A DNA stretch of 64,000 nt from an uncultured Dehalococcoidia bacterium. Lineage in GTDB: Bacteria > Chloroflexota > Dehalococcoidia > Lucifugimonadales > JADFKI01. Shown piece after piece: positions 1 through 9,125 of the stretch. Made by a program: the position numbers and the translations under genes. Positions within the stretch are counted from its first letter, which is position 1. Every line of letters starts with the position of its first letter. The stretch spans positions 434,001 to 498,000 of the forward strand of contig CATQHF010000005.1 in the NCBI GenBank assembly GCA_958295865.1, read 5' to 3'. Below the pieces are notes generated by a model. That model searched no databases, was not told the origin of the DNA, and was given only the letters and a program-made list of their open reading frames with translations.

Positions 1-1
1 A

Positions 2-388
2 CTGCTGTCCGAGCGCGCGGAGAGGCTGGACGAGATTGAGGCGGCGCTGCGCGGCGGCATCGACGAAAGGTTCGCGTATGCGGAGCGGCAGGCGGCGGCG
101 TTTGGGCGCGACCGCAGCGGCGTGTATCAGGAATTGCAGCTCTGGCTGGGCTGGTGGCGCGATGTGCTGGTCATCCGCGAGGGTAACGAGGACCTCGCGG
201 TGAACCTGTCGCGGCTGGATGCGCTGCGGGCGACGGCGGGCGGCTGCGACTCCGCTCAGGTGGTTGATGCCATCCATGCCGTGCAGGAGACGACGGCGAT
301 GTTGGAGAGCAATGTGAACCCGCGCCTGTGCTTGGAGGGGATGATGCTGCGTATGCCACAGACGGCAGCGCAGACGCAGAGCGCGTGA
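2..388 (+). CDS. holB: DNA polymerase III delta' subunit, C-terminal part
   Basis: The gene is cut by the left window edge; the frame is open from base 2 and ends with TGA at 386-388. The visible 128 residues match the C-terminal collar domain of clamp-loader delta' subunits: a WWRDVL segment, a helix with AVNLSRLDAL, and the late NVNPRLCLEGMMLRMP stretch that is typical of this domain. In the cell delta' is part of the clamp loader that places the DnaN ring on DNA. The next gene is a RicT/PSP1-like gene, and holB followed by yaaT/ricT is a common bacterial gene order, which supports the call. The N-terminal AAA+ part is not in the window, so ATPase motifs cannot be checked. Confidence 0.8.
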   Translation: MLSERAERLDEIEAALRGGIDERFAYAERQAAAFGRDRSGVYQELQLWLGWWRDVLVIREGNEDLAVNLSRLDALRATAGGCDSAQVVDAIHAVQETTAMLESNVNPRLCLEGMMLRMPQTAAQTQSA

Positions 389-665
389 GCGGGGGGTGGT
401 GTTTTTCTTTGGGCGGGTCGCCATAGCACGATGGCTTCTTGCCCTCGCTTCCGCAAGGGTGATGCTCTTTCGGAGGAATGGCGGAGCGGGGATTAGGCTT
501 TGTTGATATTTCTGCCATTCCCATGAAAACCGGATTTCAGAGCCGCGTAACGGAGCGGATTTTGCGCCACTTACGCCCATTGAAAGCGCTGGATTCCTAC
601 GAAAGCAGGAATAACGGAACGAGAATTGTCATTAGACTGGAAGCGCCGCAAAGCAGGAGGCATCG
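389..665. other. intergenic region with hairpin-repeat copy
   Basis: No convincing gene. Bases 515-617 hold a long-form copy of the dispersed hairpin repeat: a CATTCCCxTGAAAAC half, about 55 bases of spacer, then a GGATTCC...AAGCAGGAAT half. A short open frame across it is the repeat being read through, not a gene. The last ten bases carry the AGGAGG ribosome binding site of the next gene. Confidence 0.6.
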
Positions 666-878
666 ATGCTCACACTAACGGGCGTGCGAATTAGACCGTC
701 GGACAAGGTGCAGTATTTCGACGCAAACGGGATTAGCCTTGTCTTGGGTGAGCGTGTCATCGTGGAGACCTGGGACGGCGAGCAGGAGGGCACCGTGGTG
801 ATTGCGCCCGATCAGGCGCTGCACTCAGACTTGCGCGGGCCGCTCGCCAAGGTTTTGCGAAAGGCGCTGCCTGGATAG
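666..878 (+). CDS. RicT/PSP1-like protein, N-terminal domain only
   Basis: A 70-residue protein matching the N-terminal part of PSP1/RicT (YaaT) proteins: V-x-IRPSDKVQYFDA, then LGERVIVETWDG and a G-TVVIAP strand. In Firmicutes RicT is part of the RicAFT complex that affects RNase Y and biofilm phosphorelays; that role cannot be assumed here. Usual RicT proteins exceed 200 residues and continue with a cysteine-bearing PSP1 domain; this one stops at TAG just after the first beta domain. The start is well set by AGGAGG at 655-660, five bases before ATG. Its place after holB matches the conserved holB-ricT order. It is either a naturally short lineage form or a truncated gene. Confidence 0.6.
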   Translation: MLTLTGVRIRPSDKVQYFDANGISLVLGERVIVETWDGEQEGTVVIAPDQALHSDLRGPLAKVLRKALPG

Positions 879-1412
879 GAATTAGGAATTAAAAATTGGG
901 AATTAAGAATTGGGTTGTGTTTAGGGTTGGCGTGCGATGTTTCGTGGCCTGATGGCAACCGATGTTCGAGGGCGGTTGCTGAAGTTTATGTAGCCGCGAG
1001 GTTAGGATTTTTGATTCCTCACTGCGTTCGGAATGACAGGGGGAAGAGGTTTGGAATGAGAGGGAGGTCGGGGGGCGAGCGTTTTCGCCCCCATCCTAAC
1101 CTTCCCCCAAAGGGGGAAGGGACAATCACGCCGTCGGATTGCGCTTGACAGCAGGCAACCTTCCTCTATCAAGGGGGGAGGGACTGATGCGATTTTCTCA
1201 TTCTGCGCGGGGGTTTGCAGACGGATATGCCTTTGTGGTAATCTTATACTGACAGTGTGAAGTTTTGGATTGATTGCACAATTTTATTAGGCGATATGCC
1301 CCGATTCTATGCCCCGGTTCCTTGAGTTCAATTTGTCCCCGATGAAGGTTGCCCTCTCGCGCGCGCGAAGGCAGTTTGCGTCAAATTCTACCCCCCCCCG
1401 CAGTTGCAGCCC
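879..1412. other. intergenic region with repeats and poly-C tract
   Basis: No supported gene in about 530 bases. It holds part of the GAGGAATC palindromic repeat (about 1009-1040), and a C-rich/G-rich inverted repeat (CCTTCCCCC AAA GGGGGAAGG) at 1095-1120 with a second G-rich arm near 1160-1185. Nine consecutive C residues lie at 1391-1399, directly before the start region of the next gene. A possible -10 (TATACT) occurs near 1245, but no good -35 pairs with it. Confidence 0.5.
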
Positions 1413-4400
1413 ATGCGAAGCATAACGCTCGCGTTCCTGCTCATCGCGCTTGTGGCGTCGCTTGCGGGCATTAGCCTAGTAGCGGCGCAATCGACGACCG
1501 ACTACGATGACAACGGGCTAATCGATGTCAGGACTCCGGCGCAGCTGAACGCCATGGGCTGGGACTTGGACGGCGACGGCGTGGAGAGCCAGACGCAACC
1601 CGTGAGCAGCGACGACCGCGAGTTCGTCGATATTGCCATAGCTCTGCATACCTGCGGCTTAACCGCCGCTAACACCATTCGCTGCTGGGGCGATACCAGC
1701 CTTGGACCCGTCCGCGCCACAGGTTACACGGATGTGGTTACGGGGTACCCCTTCACCTGCGGGCTGCGCCTCGATGGGACGGTGGACTGCTGGGGGATAA
1801 ACGCGAGCGCCAATCCCGGCACCCCGGTAGATGCCAATGACAATCCGATTACCTTCTCCATGCTGGACAGCTCGCGGACCTTCGTTTGCGGTCTTCAGGA
1901 CGGACAGAACAGCCAGACTGAAGGCATAGCGCGCTGCTGGGGCGATAACCAGAATGAGGCTGTGTTCAAAGTGCCGTCCGACCTGGCTTCGGTCGCGTTC
2001 TCTGATATAGATGTCGCATCGGGTGGAGCCTGCGCCTTGGTGAAGGACGGCGCTGACGCCGGCAAGTTCAGGTGCTGGGGAAATGGAACCACATTTCTCC
2101 AAAGAGTCAAGAATGTGGATGCTCCGGCCGATAGTACGCGGAAGACTGCGATACTTGGTACGAAGTTCCGCAGCATCAGCGTCTATCTTGACGAGGCTTG
2201 CGGAATAGTGGATGAGGGGTCGGATACCGAAACGGGCGCGCTCATCTGCTGGGGAGGGCAGACGAGCGGCGGAGGCGATTCCGTATCCGACATATCCCTC
2301 ACCAGTGACTTCACCACTATCAAGTTTCGTTCCGTGTCTAATGCAGCGAAACACGCCTGCGCGGTGAAAGCCGACCGTACCGTCGTGTGCTGGGGCAATC
2401 CTAGTTCCGATCAGGGGCAGGCGACCGTTCCGACCGCGCTTGCCAGCGCTACCTTCTCCAGTGTGTATGCAGGAGACTATTACTCTTGCGGCATTTTGGA
2501 CGGGCAGAACATGCAGAGCGAGGGCGCAGTGAAATGCTGGGGCGATGGGAACTATGCGACGACCAACCCCGGGCGCACTCCGGACGATCACACCACAGGA
2601 GGGGCAACCCCGTATGAGGAGCGCGCGCCTTTGCCCACGCTTGCCACCGGCTTCAACGCCATTAGCAGCGGTAGCGTAGTAACTTGCGGCATGACCACCG
2701 ACGCCAAGATGGTGTGCTGGGGGAGCGGCCGATTTTTCGATTTCCCTGAGGTGACGGGTGTAATGTCCTTCAGCGCCGGCTTAAATAACGCCTGCGCGCT
2801 GAGTACCGGCGGCGTGGTCACCTGCTGGGGAGCGGACACTTATGGAATGTCCTCAGGGAGAGGGCTCAATATGGGCGTTCCAGCCGATCTCGACAATCTG
2901 ACCTTTTCCGCCGTCAGCGCCGGCGGTTTCCATGTCTGCGGCATTCTGGACGGGCAGAACATGCAGACCTCCGGCGTTGTGAGATGCTGGGGGAACGACA
3001 CCTACAATCAGTCCACGATTCCCACTGCGCTGACCTCCGCTACCTTTTCCTCTATTAGCTCCGGCGTCTATCACAATTGCGGCATTCTGGACGGGCAGAA
3101 CATGCAGACCTCCGGCGCTTTGAAGTGCTGGGGGAACGACAGCTACTCTCAGACCACGCTTCCCTCGGATGTGAGTTCCGTGACCTTCTCCGCCGTCGGC
3201 GCCGGCTGGGTGCATACCTGCGGCATATTGGACGGGCAGAACTCCCAGACCGCCGGCATTGTGAAGTGCTGGGGCGGCGCGACCTTCTCGACAATTCCTA
3301 TCACTATACCGCCCGAATTGGCGGAAGTGCCTTTCGCCCAAATCTCGGCTACCCTTCCACACACATGCGGGCTTACGCTGGTGGAGCGCCGCGTCCGCTG
3401 CTGGGGGAACACCGGAGGCAGCAGAGACTATGGTCAAACCGATATACCGCTGAAATACCAGTATGCGACCTTCACGGGCGTATCCACCAGCCTTCGCCAC
3501 ACCTGCGCCGTCGACACAAATGGACGGGCCGCCTGCTGGGGCGCTGATGCTGACCTGAACACCGACGGCATCCAGATCGCCAGGGGTTTTGTCATCAGGA
3601 ATGCCGGGCAAGCCGACCCACAGCCGCAGGCGGCGGGCGTTGCCGTGCCCGCCGCTCCGCCCCGGGAGGTCGCAATATCCGAAACGGGCTTGGTTACATG
3701 GAAGAAGGCTACGACGCTCATCTATGGTCAGCAGTACCCCGTGCGCTGGGCTTCTGGAACTACCGCTCCGCGTGAATCTGACTTGACCGCCGATTCGTCC
3801 GATGAGCGGCACGAACTGGTGCCGGAATCGAGCTGCGCCTCCGATGGAAGCTGTGAGCATCAGATTGTCCCGTTTGACTCATCCATGCACTGGCTGGCGC
3901 AGGTGCGCTCCACAGGCGGCTCGGACCTCGACTGGCGGGAAGCGCGGCTTGCGTCTATTGTGGCTGACCTTCCCCCCACTCCGACGCCAACGCGTCGCCC
4001 GACGAGGACGCCGACGCCCAGACCCACCAGCACGCCAACGCCCACGCCGACTTACACGGCAACACCGACGCCTACCGACACGCCGACGCCAACGCCGACT
4101 TATACACCGACGCCCACGCCTACTTACACGCCAACACCGACGCCGACTTATACACCGACGCCCACGCCGACTTATACGCCAACACCGACGCCGACATATA
4201 CGCCGACGCCCACGCCGACGCCTACATATACTCCGACGCCTACGCCAACTTATACACCGACGCCCACGCCCACTTACACTGCGACGCGCACGCCCAGGCC
4301 CGATAAGGTGCAAACTGCCGTCGCGCGCTCGCTTTCCCCTGTGCTGATAGGCTTTAGGGAAGTGATAGCTCAGGCGTCGGAAGGCGATGCGGCGATGCTG

Positions 4401-5171
4401 ACGGTGGAATCGAGCAGCGTCCTGTCTGCTCCCGTAGTCGTGCGCGTGCAGGCGATGCAGGGCACGGCGGACGTTGCGGACTACGCGCCGTTCATGTCGG
4501 AGCAGTTGATCATCGAGCCCGGCTATCGCAGCGTACCCGTGTCGGTGCCGATAGCGACTGACGACCTCGCGGAGGCGCATGAGGTGTTTGCGCTGAGGCT
4601 GATACTGGTGAGCGCGCCTGCCCGCGTGGCGCTGAACCAGGTTTCATCGACCGCGCAGGTGGTCATACGGGGCGAGGACACGCCTGCTTCGCAGCAGCCC
4701 GCGCCGACGGCGGCAGCGCCGACGGCAACGCCGACGCCCATGCTGGCGGCAGCAGCGCCCGCTTCTATGCCGACGCCCATGCTGATTGCGGCGAGCGCAG
4801 CTACCCCCGCGCCGACGCCAATGCCAATGCCAATGCCAGCGCGCGCTGCGACGCCAACCGCCACGGCGACGGCAATGGTGACCGCAACGGCAGCGCGGCC
4901 GACGCCCACGGCTGCGCCGATGCCTGCGACAGCGCCCGCCACCACGCCCTTGACGGCAGCGGCGGCTCAGCCTACGGCGATGCCGATGCCGAGCGCGACG
5001 CCGTCCGCCACCGCGTCGCCCGCGCCCGATTCGACGCAGACACAGACTTCAAGCCTCGTCGGGCGGGCTTGGTGGCTGCTGCCGCTCTTGCTTGTCCCGC
5101 TTCTCGCCTATTACCTCTGGCGAGAGTGGCTAGATAGACGAGCCGCCAAGAATGCGCGCGAGTTCGACTAG
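1413..5171 (+). CDS. RCC1-like propeller surface protein with Thr-Pro stalk and C-terminal membrane anchor
   Basis: A secreted, membrane-anchored protein of about 1,250 residues. From the N-terminus: signal peptide ([14 protein letters not shown]), a [17 protein letters not shown] acidic motif, about 650 residues of RCC1-like repeats each with a C-G...CWG core, a Thr-Pro stalk (residues about 855-965) rich in TPTPTYTP units, a Calx-beta-like domain ([16 protein letters not shown]...), a second Pro/Thr/Ala linker, a transmembrane helix ([17 protein letters not shown]) and a short basic tail. Each repeat carries paired cysteines, suggesting disulfides outside the cell. Three middle repeats are nearly identical in DNA around [12 protein letters not shown], a sign of recent duplication. 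TTG at 1404 would add three residues; ATG 1413 begins the signal peptide directly. A role in adhesion or surface display is inferred only from architecture. Confidence 0.75.
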   Translation: MRSITLAFLLIALVASLAGISLVAAQSTTDYDDNGLIDVRTPAQLNAMGWDLDGDGVESQTQPVSSDDREFVDIAIALHTCGLTAANTIRCWGDTSLGPVRATGYTDVVTGYPFTCGLRLDGTVDCWGINASANPGTPVDANDNPITFSMLDSSRTFVCGLQDGQNSQTEGIARCWGDNQNEAVFKVPSDLASVAFSDIDVASGGACALVKDGADAGKFRCWGNGTTFLQRVKNVDAPADSTRKTAILGTKFRSISVYLDEACGIVDEGSDTETGALICWGGQTSGGGDSVSDISLTSDFTTIKFRSVSNAAKHACAVKADRTVVCWGNPSSDQGQATVPTALASATFSSVYAGDYYSCGILDGQNMQSEGAVKCWGDGNYATTNPGRTPDDHTTGGATPYEERAPLPTLATGFNAISSGSVVTCGMTTDAKMVCWGSGRFFDFPEVTGVMSFSAGLNNACALSTGGVVTCWGADTYGMSSGRGLNMGVPADLDNLTFSAVSAGGFHVCGILDGQNMQTSGVVRCWGNDTYNQSTIPTALTSATFSSISSGVYHNCGILDGQNMQTSGALKCWGNDSYSQTTLPSDVSSVTFSAVGAGWVHTCGILDGQNSQTAGIVKCWGGATFSTIPITIPPELAEVPFAQISATLPHTCGLTLVERRVRCWGNTGGSRDYGQTDIPLKYQYATFTGVSTSLRHTCAVDTNGRAACWGADADLNTDGIQIARGFVIRNAGQADPQPQAAGVAVPAAPPREVAISETGLVTWKKATTLIYGQQYPVRWASGTTAPRESDLTADSSDERHELVPESSCASDGSCEHQIVPFDSSMHWLAQVRSTGGSDLDWREARLASIVADLPPTPTPTRRPTRTPTPRPTSTPTPTPTYTATPTPTDTPTPTPTYTPTPTPTYTPTPTPTYTPTPTPTYTPTPTPTYTPTPTPTPTYTPTPTPTYTPTPTPTYTATRTPRPDKVQTAVARSLSPVLIGFREVIAQASEGDAAMLTVESSSVLSAPVVVRVQAMQGTADVADYAPFMSEQLIIEPGYRSVPVSVPIATDDLAEAHEVFALRLILVSAPARVALNQVSSTAQVVIRGEDTPASQQPAPTAAAPTATPTPMLAAAAPASMPTPMLIAASAATPAPTPMPMPMPARAATPTATATAMVTATAARPTPTAAPMPATAPATTPLTAAAAQPTAMPMPSATPSATASPAPDSTQTQTSSLVGRAWWLLPLLLVPLLAYYLWREWLDRRAAKNAREFD
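3985..4300 (+). repeat. Thr-Pro coding minisatellite
   Basis: Within the surface-protein gene, short units of the kind ACGCCGACGCCCACG / CTTATACACCG recur for about 300 bases and encode TPTPTYTP. The units are near-perfect and in frame with multiples of three, so copy-number change would lengthen or shorten the stalk without breaking the frame. Confidence 0.8.
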
Positions 5172-5603
5172 GGTCTTTCAGTTGTCACGCTGAACGGAGT
5201 GAGGGGGCTGAGATGCTTGCCATGTCGAGCGTGTTGGTGGCGGGGGTGGGATGTTTCGCAGGCTGAGGGCGGGACGGAGCGTTAGGGTGGTTGCTGCGGT
5301 GTGTTTGGGATGGCAGAGGGAGGGATGCGTTGACACCTGAAAACCTGACGACCTGACACCCTACCAGTGAGTGGTCTGAAATCCTTGCCATAGCAGGCGT
5401 GTTGGTGGCAGGGATTTTTGATTCCTCACTCCGTTCGAAATGGCAAGGGGGAGGCGGTCGGGATGACAGCGGGGGCCGGGGATGATGGGGAGAAGGGGAT
5501 ATTGACGGCTTATTTTCGCTAGAACTATTTGTGTGTGATGGGGTAGAATGAGCGGCATTATTCGGGATTATCAGAGTGGATATAGATAGGGAGGGCTTGA
5601 GGT
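5172..5603. repeat. intergenic region with two palindromic-repeat copies
   Basis: No gene is supported. Two diverged copies of the dispersed palindromic repeat lie at about 5174-5250 and 5361-5450. Shared cores are CTCACTCCGTTCG, GTGTTGGTGGC and CTTGCCAT. Other copies are at 26039-26143, 41809-41905 and 63606-63773. The 3' part holds the leader of dnaN with AGGGAGGGCTTGAGGT before the start codon. Confidence 0.55.
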
Positions 5604-6737
5604 ATGAGGTTATCCTGCCTACAAGAGAATCTTGCGCGGGGGCTGTCGATTGTGGGACGAGCGGTTGCCTCGCGCTCAACGTTGCCGATAACGCAGAATG
5701 TGCTTTTGACGACTGAGCAGTCTATGCTGAAGATTTCGGCGACGAATCTTGAGATTGCGATGACGACTTGGGTGGGGGCGCAGGTGGAGGAGGAGGGGTC
5801 TATCACGGTGCCGGCGCGACTGCTGGGCGAGTTCGTGACCTCGCTGCCGCCTGAGCGCATCGATATTGAGGTGACCTCGCAGCCGGTTGGGTTGAATATC
5901 AAGTGCGTGCGCTTCGAGTCCAATATCAGCGGGACGGTCGCCGATGATTTTCCGCCGATTCCGACGGTGGAGGACGGCATAGCGGGGAAGATAGACGCGG
6001 GGATGCTGCGGGAGGCGATCAGCCGGGTGGCGTTCGCGGCGGCGACGGAGGATTCGCGGCCTGTGCTGACGGGGGTGAAGACGGAGATCAGCGGGGGCGA
6101 TTTCAAGTTCGCGGCGGCGGACGGGTTCAGGCTGGCGGTGTACAGCGGGAAGCTTGCCGAGCCACTAGCCGAGGACATCGATTTTCTCATTCCGTCGCGC
6201 GCGCTGAATGAAATCAACCGGCTGCTGGGCAGTCAGCAGAAGGCGGTGGAGTTCATGGTTACGCCGTCGAACAGCCACGCGCTGTTTAAGGTGGAGGATG
6301 TGGAGGTGGTGTCGTCGCTGATTGCGGGCAACTTCCCGAATTATAACCAGCTGATACCGCAGAGCCATACGACGCGGGCGGTTCTGAAGTCGGACGAGTT
6401 TTTGCGGGCGACTCGGACGGCGGCGATATTCGCGCGGGACGGCAGCGGGATTATTCGCTTGCAGATGTCGGGCGGCGAAGAGGATGCGCCGGGGCAGCTT
6501 ATGGTGTCGGCGCGGGCGGAAGAGCTGGGGGACAATCAGGGGGAGATCGCGGCGAATGTGGAGGGCGAGGACTCGAAAATCGCGTTCAACTCCAAGTATC
6601 TGACGGATGTGCTGGATGTGCTGAGCGGGAACGATGTCGCGCTGGAGATTTCGTCGCCGTCAAGTCCGGGCGTGATAAAGCCGGTCGAGGGCGACGAGTA
6701 TGTGCATGTGGTTATGCCGATGTTCGTGCAGTGGTAG
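5604..6737 (+). CDS. dnaN: DNA polymerase III beta subunit (sliding clamp)
   Basis: A 377-residue protein of the normal length for bacterial beta clamps, made of three similar domains of about 120 residues. The N-terminus reads MRLSCLQENLARGLSIVGRAV, with SRSTLPITQNVLL and the LLGEFVTSLP strand of domain I. The C-terminus ends in VVMPMFVQW, the place of the usual MPM motif that lines the partner-binding pocket. It acts as a ring on DNA that holds the replicative polymerase and repair factors. It is not next to dnaA here; it follows the surface-protein gene, with holB 5 kb upstream. A purine-rich ribosome binding site precedes ATG. Confidence 0.95.
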   Translation: MRLSCLQENLARGLSIVGRAVASRSTLPITQNVLLTTEQSMLKISATNLEIAMTTWVGAQVEEEGSITVPARLLGEFVTSLPPERIDIEVTSQPVGLNIKCVRFESNISGTVADDFPPIPTVEDGIAGKIDAGMLREAISRVAFAAATEDSRPVLTGVKTEISGGDFKFAAADGFRLAVYSGKLAEPLAEDIDFLIPSRALNEINRLLGSQQKAVEFMVTPSNSHALFKVEDVEVVSSLIAGNFPNYNQLIPQSHTTRAVLKSDEFLRATRTAAIFARDGSGIIRLQMSGGEEDAPGQLMVSARAEELGDNQGEIAANVEGEDSKIAFNSKYLTDVLDVLSGNDVALEISSPSSPGVIKPVEGDEYVHVVMPMFVQW

Positions 6738-6740
6738 AAC

Positions 6741-6873
6741 TCATCTCATAGACAGACTGGTTGCGGTTTCCAGAGTTAAATGGCAGTGTTGTTCATACTT
6801 GGATGCGCCTTCAATGCTCTGGATTCCTGCCCCTGCTTCCGCAAGGGTGACGTTCTTTCGCAGGAATGACGGG
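6741..6873 (+). repeat. dispersed repeat, long form ending in the GGAATGACG hairpin
   Basis: About 130 bases starting TCATCTCATAGACAGACTGG, then CAGAGTTAAATGG, GCCTTCAATGCTCTGGATTCC and CAGGAATGACGG. The same series of blocks recurs at 10561-10668 and 10781-10883, so this is a defined repeat family. This copy has an extra internal hairpin (CCCCTGCTTCCGCAAGGG). Confidence 0.7.
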
Positions 6874-6957
6874 GTAAGTGAGCGGGAATGACGGGGCGTC
6901 GAGCGGGAATGACAGGGTGAGATTTCAAGGTCTCCACTAACATAAATGGCATGTCGC

Positions 6958-6995
6958 AAATAGGCCCGGCCGCAAAGTGAGCAGGGCCTATTTTT
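6958..6995 (+). terminator. rho-independent terminator-like hairpin
   Basis: A perfect 10-bp stem, AAATAGGCCC (6958-6967) with GGGCCTATTT (6984-6993), a 16-base loop and two further T residues. It lies 220 bases after dnaN and just before the leader of the LLM oxidoreductase gene, so it probably insulates the two. It could act on either strand. Confidence 0.6.
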
Positions 6996-7039
6996 GCGTA
7001 AGTTCAAAACAGGCGGACGGATGAGATACGGAGGGAACG

Positions 7040-7957
7040 ATGAAAGCAGGCGTGAACCTCATCAACTTTGGGCCTGGCGCTAACGCGGACTCTATGCGGC
7101 GCTGGGTGGAGATTTCGGAAGGTCTGGGCTATCACCTGATGATGACTTCCGACCATATCGCTATTACCCCGGATGTGAATGGGAGATACCCCGCGCCTTT
7201 CTATGAGCCAATCAGCACGCTGGGCTGGCTGGCGGGCATTACGAGAACGATGGAGATTGGCTCCACGGTAATCATCGTGCCATATCGCAGCCCGCTGGAG
7301 ACGGCGAGGGCTTGCGCCAATATAGATCGGCTGAGTGGGGGGCGCTTCATCCTGGGCGTAGGCGTGGGCTGGGCGCAGGACGAGTTCGACGCGCTTAATG
7401 TGCCTTTTGAGCGGCGCGGGGCAATGACGGACGAATACCTCGACGCGATAAAACTGCTGTGGACTGAGGACGTAGCATCGTTCGAGGGGGAGTATGTATC
7501 CTTCACGGATGTGCATACGGCGCCGCGTCCCGCGCAAAATCCCCATCCGCCGATATGGGTTGGCGGCCCGTCGGATGCGGCGATGCGACGGGCGGTGGTG
7601 TATGGCGACGCATGGCATCCGATTCGCATAACGCTAGACGGGTTCAGGAATACGGACATTCCGCGCCTGAGGGAGATTGCGGCGCGGGAAGGGAAGCCGA
7701 TGCCTGACCTTTGCCCTAGGATTCGCCTTAGAATCACGGACTCGCCGATGGACGAGGGGCAACGGCTGGCGGGGGAAGGGAGCATAGAGCAGATTCGCGG
7801 CGACCTCTTTGAGTTGGAAGAGCTGGGATGCGCCTATGTTCTTTTCGATACCTTCTACGATGACATCGAAGCGACAAGGCATCCCGAAAATTCATGGCGC
7901 ATGCTGGCGACTGTCGCGGAGAAGGCGCTGGACTTGGCGAATGAGAGCGTGAGGTGA
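7040..7957 (+). CDS. LLM-class flavin/F420-dependent oxidoreductase
   Basis: A 305-residue protein of the luciferase-like monooxygenase fold (TIM barrel). Seen: SDHI near residue 37, GWLAGITRTMEIGSTVIIVPYRSP at the third strand, the family's GGRFILGVGVGW turn at 100-111 followed by DEFDALNVPFERRG, and PPIWVGGPSDAAMRRAV. Family members use FMN or F420 to oxidise or reduce small organic substrates; the layout resembles the subgroup annotated as probable F420-dependent oxidoreductases. The start is fixed by GGAGGG eight bases before ATG. The substrate cannot be told. It stands alone in a plus-strand run with an SDR gene 255 bases on. Confidence 0.85.
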   Translation: MKAGVNLINFGPGANADSMRRWVEISEGLGYHLMMTSDHIAITPDVNGRYPAPFYEPISTLGWLAGITRTMEIGSTVIIVPYRSPLETARACANIDRLSGGRFILGVGVGWAQDEFDALNVPFERRGAMTDEYLDAIKLLWTEDVASFEGEYVSFTDVHTAPRPAQNPHPPIWVGGPSDAAMRRAVVYGDAWHPIRITLDGFRNTDIPRLREIAAREGKPMPDLCPRIRLRITDSPMDEGQRLAGEGSIEQIRGDLFELEELGCAYVLFDTFYDDIEATRHPENSWRMLATVAEKALDLANESVR

Positions 7958-8012
7958 TGGGGGCGGGCGTTGTTTTTGGCGGAGGCTGAGGTTTGGATTG
8001 CTGCGGGCGGTA

Positions 8013-8119
8013 GTTTCTTTTCAGATGATTTTGTTGCTATACCGCACTGGATTCCTGCCCCTGCTTTCGCAGGGGTGACGTTCTTTCGCAGGAATGACGA
8101 AAAGGTTTGCCGCCTGAAT
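8013..8119 (+). repeat. dispersed repeat with double hairpin (family with copies at 10.3, 45.2 and 47.9 kb)
   Basis: Starts GTTTCTTTTCAGATG, continues TTTTGTTGCTATACCGCACTGGATTCCTG and ends CAGGAATGACGAAAAGGTTTGCCGCCTGAATG (blocks quoted separately in order). Copies in the same orientation lie at 10278-10385 and in reverse orientation at 45154-45256 and 47831-47915. Confidence 0.75.
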
Positions 8120-8212
8120 GTGAACACTATCACGGGCAGCGCGGCGGTTGACAAGGGTTGAGCGCGTTGCAACAATGGCTGCATCAAGGAAGGTCATAGG
8201 CCGGAGGCGTAG

Positions 8213-8998
8213 ATGGGTACATTCGACGGCAAGGTGGCGCTGGTTACGGGCGCGGCGCAGGGGATGGGCAGGGCGATCGCTATGCGGCTTGCCGGTGAGG
8301 GCGCGAACGTGGTCGCCACCGACATCAACGGCAGGCTGGTCGAGCAGACCGGTATCGACATCAGGGAGCTTGGGCGTGAAGCCGTCGCGGTCGAGGCGGA
8401 CATTGGCGACATAGACGACATAAACCGCGTTGTCGATGAGGCGCTGGATGCGTTCGGGCGCATAGACATACTGGTGAACAACGCCGGAGTTACTCGACAC
8501 GCGGGCATTATGGATCTGACCGTGGAGGACTGGGACAGAATCCACCGCGTCAACGCTAGGGGCGTGTTCTTCTGCCTTCAGCGAGTCGCCCGCGAGATGA
8601 TCGAGCGCGGCGACGGGGGCAAAATCATCAACATCGCGTCAATCGCGGGCAAGGGTTATTCGGGGACTTCCAACGCGGCATACGCCGCCAGCAAGGGGGC
8701 GGTAATCGCCCTGACTCACATTGCAGCCCACCAGCTTGGAGGGTATGACATCAATGTGAACGCTATCTGCCCCGGCGTAACCCGCACCGCTATGAGCCAG
8801 GCTACGCAAGTTCAGCGGGCGCAGAACTTGGGCATCCCTTTGGATGAGCTGGAGGGGCAGCGTAACGCCCAAATCCCTATCGGTCGAGCGAACGAGCCTG
8901 AGGACATAGCGGACATGGCGGCGTTTTTAGCGGGCCCCGGTTCGCGCAACATCACAGGCCAGGCGTTCAATGTGGACGGCGGCTTGGTTATGCAGTGA
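8213..8998 (+). CDS. SDR-family NAD(P)-dependent oxidoreductase
   Basis: A 261-residue classical short-chain dehydrogenase. Seen: the nucleotide-binding TGAAQGMG at 12-19, NNAG at 89-92, and the full catalytic tetrad N114, S143, Y157 and K161 (YAASK). D37 at the end of the second strand suggests NAD rather than NADP. The C-terminal ITGQAFNVDGG motif is typical of FabG-like members. Such enzymes oxidise or reduce alcohol and ketone groups; the substrate is unknown. It is preceded by a purine-rich leader (AGGCGTAG) and follows the LLM oxidoreductase on the same strand, but a repeat lies between them, so cotranscription is uncertain. Confidence 0.9.
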   Translation: MGTFDGKVALVTGAAQGMGRAIAMRLAGEGANVVATDINGRLVEQTGIDIRELGREAVAVEADIGDIDDINRVVDEALDAFGRIDILVNNAGVTRHAGIMDLTVEDWDRIHRVNARGVFFCLQRVAREMIERGDGGKIINIASIAGKGYSGTSNAAYAASKGAVIALTHIAAHQLGGYDINVNAICPGVTRTAMSQATQVQRAQNLGIPLDELEGQRNAQIPIGRANEPEDIADMAAFLAGPGSRNITGQAFNVDGGLVMQ

Positions 8999-9125
8999 AC
9001 GAAGGTGTTCGGAATGACAAAGAAAAATGGCTCGGAATGGCAGGGTGAACTGCGCCCCGGCAACGGCGGGAACGATGCCGGGGCGATTGAAAGACTCTGC
9101 TAAGGGGCGGATGCGGGCGCGGTGT

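Noticed and set aside
478-678. 66-residue open frame before the RicT-like gene
   Set aside because: It reads through a dispersed hairpin repeat and overlaps the next gene's start; no protein-like pattern.
3055-4945. Long minus-strand and shifted frames inside the surface-protein gene
   Set aside because: Low-complexity Arg-rich or Gly/Val-rich text from the reverse of Thr-Pro codons; the plus frame has signal peptide, domains and anchor.
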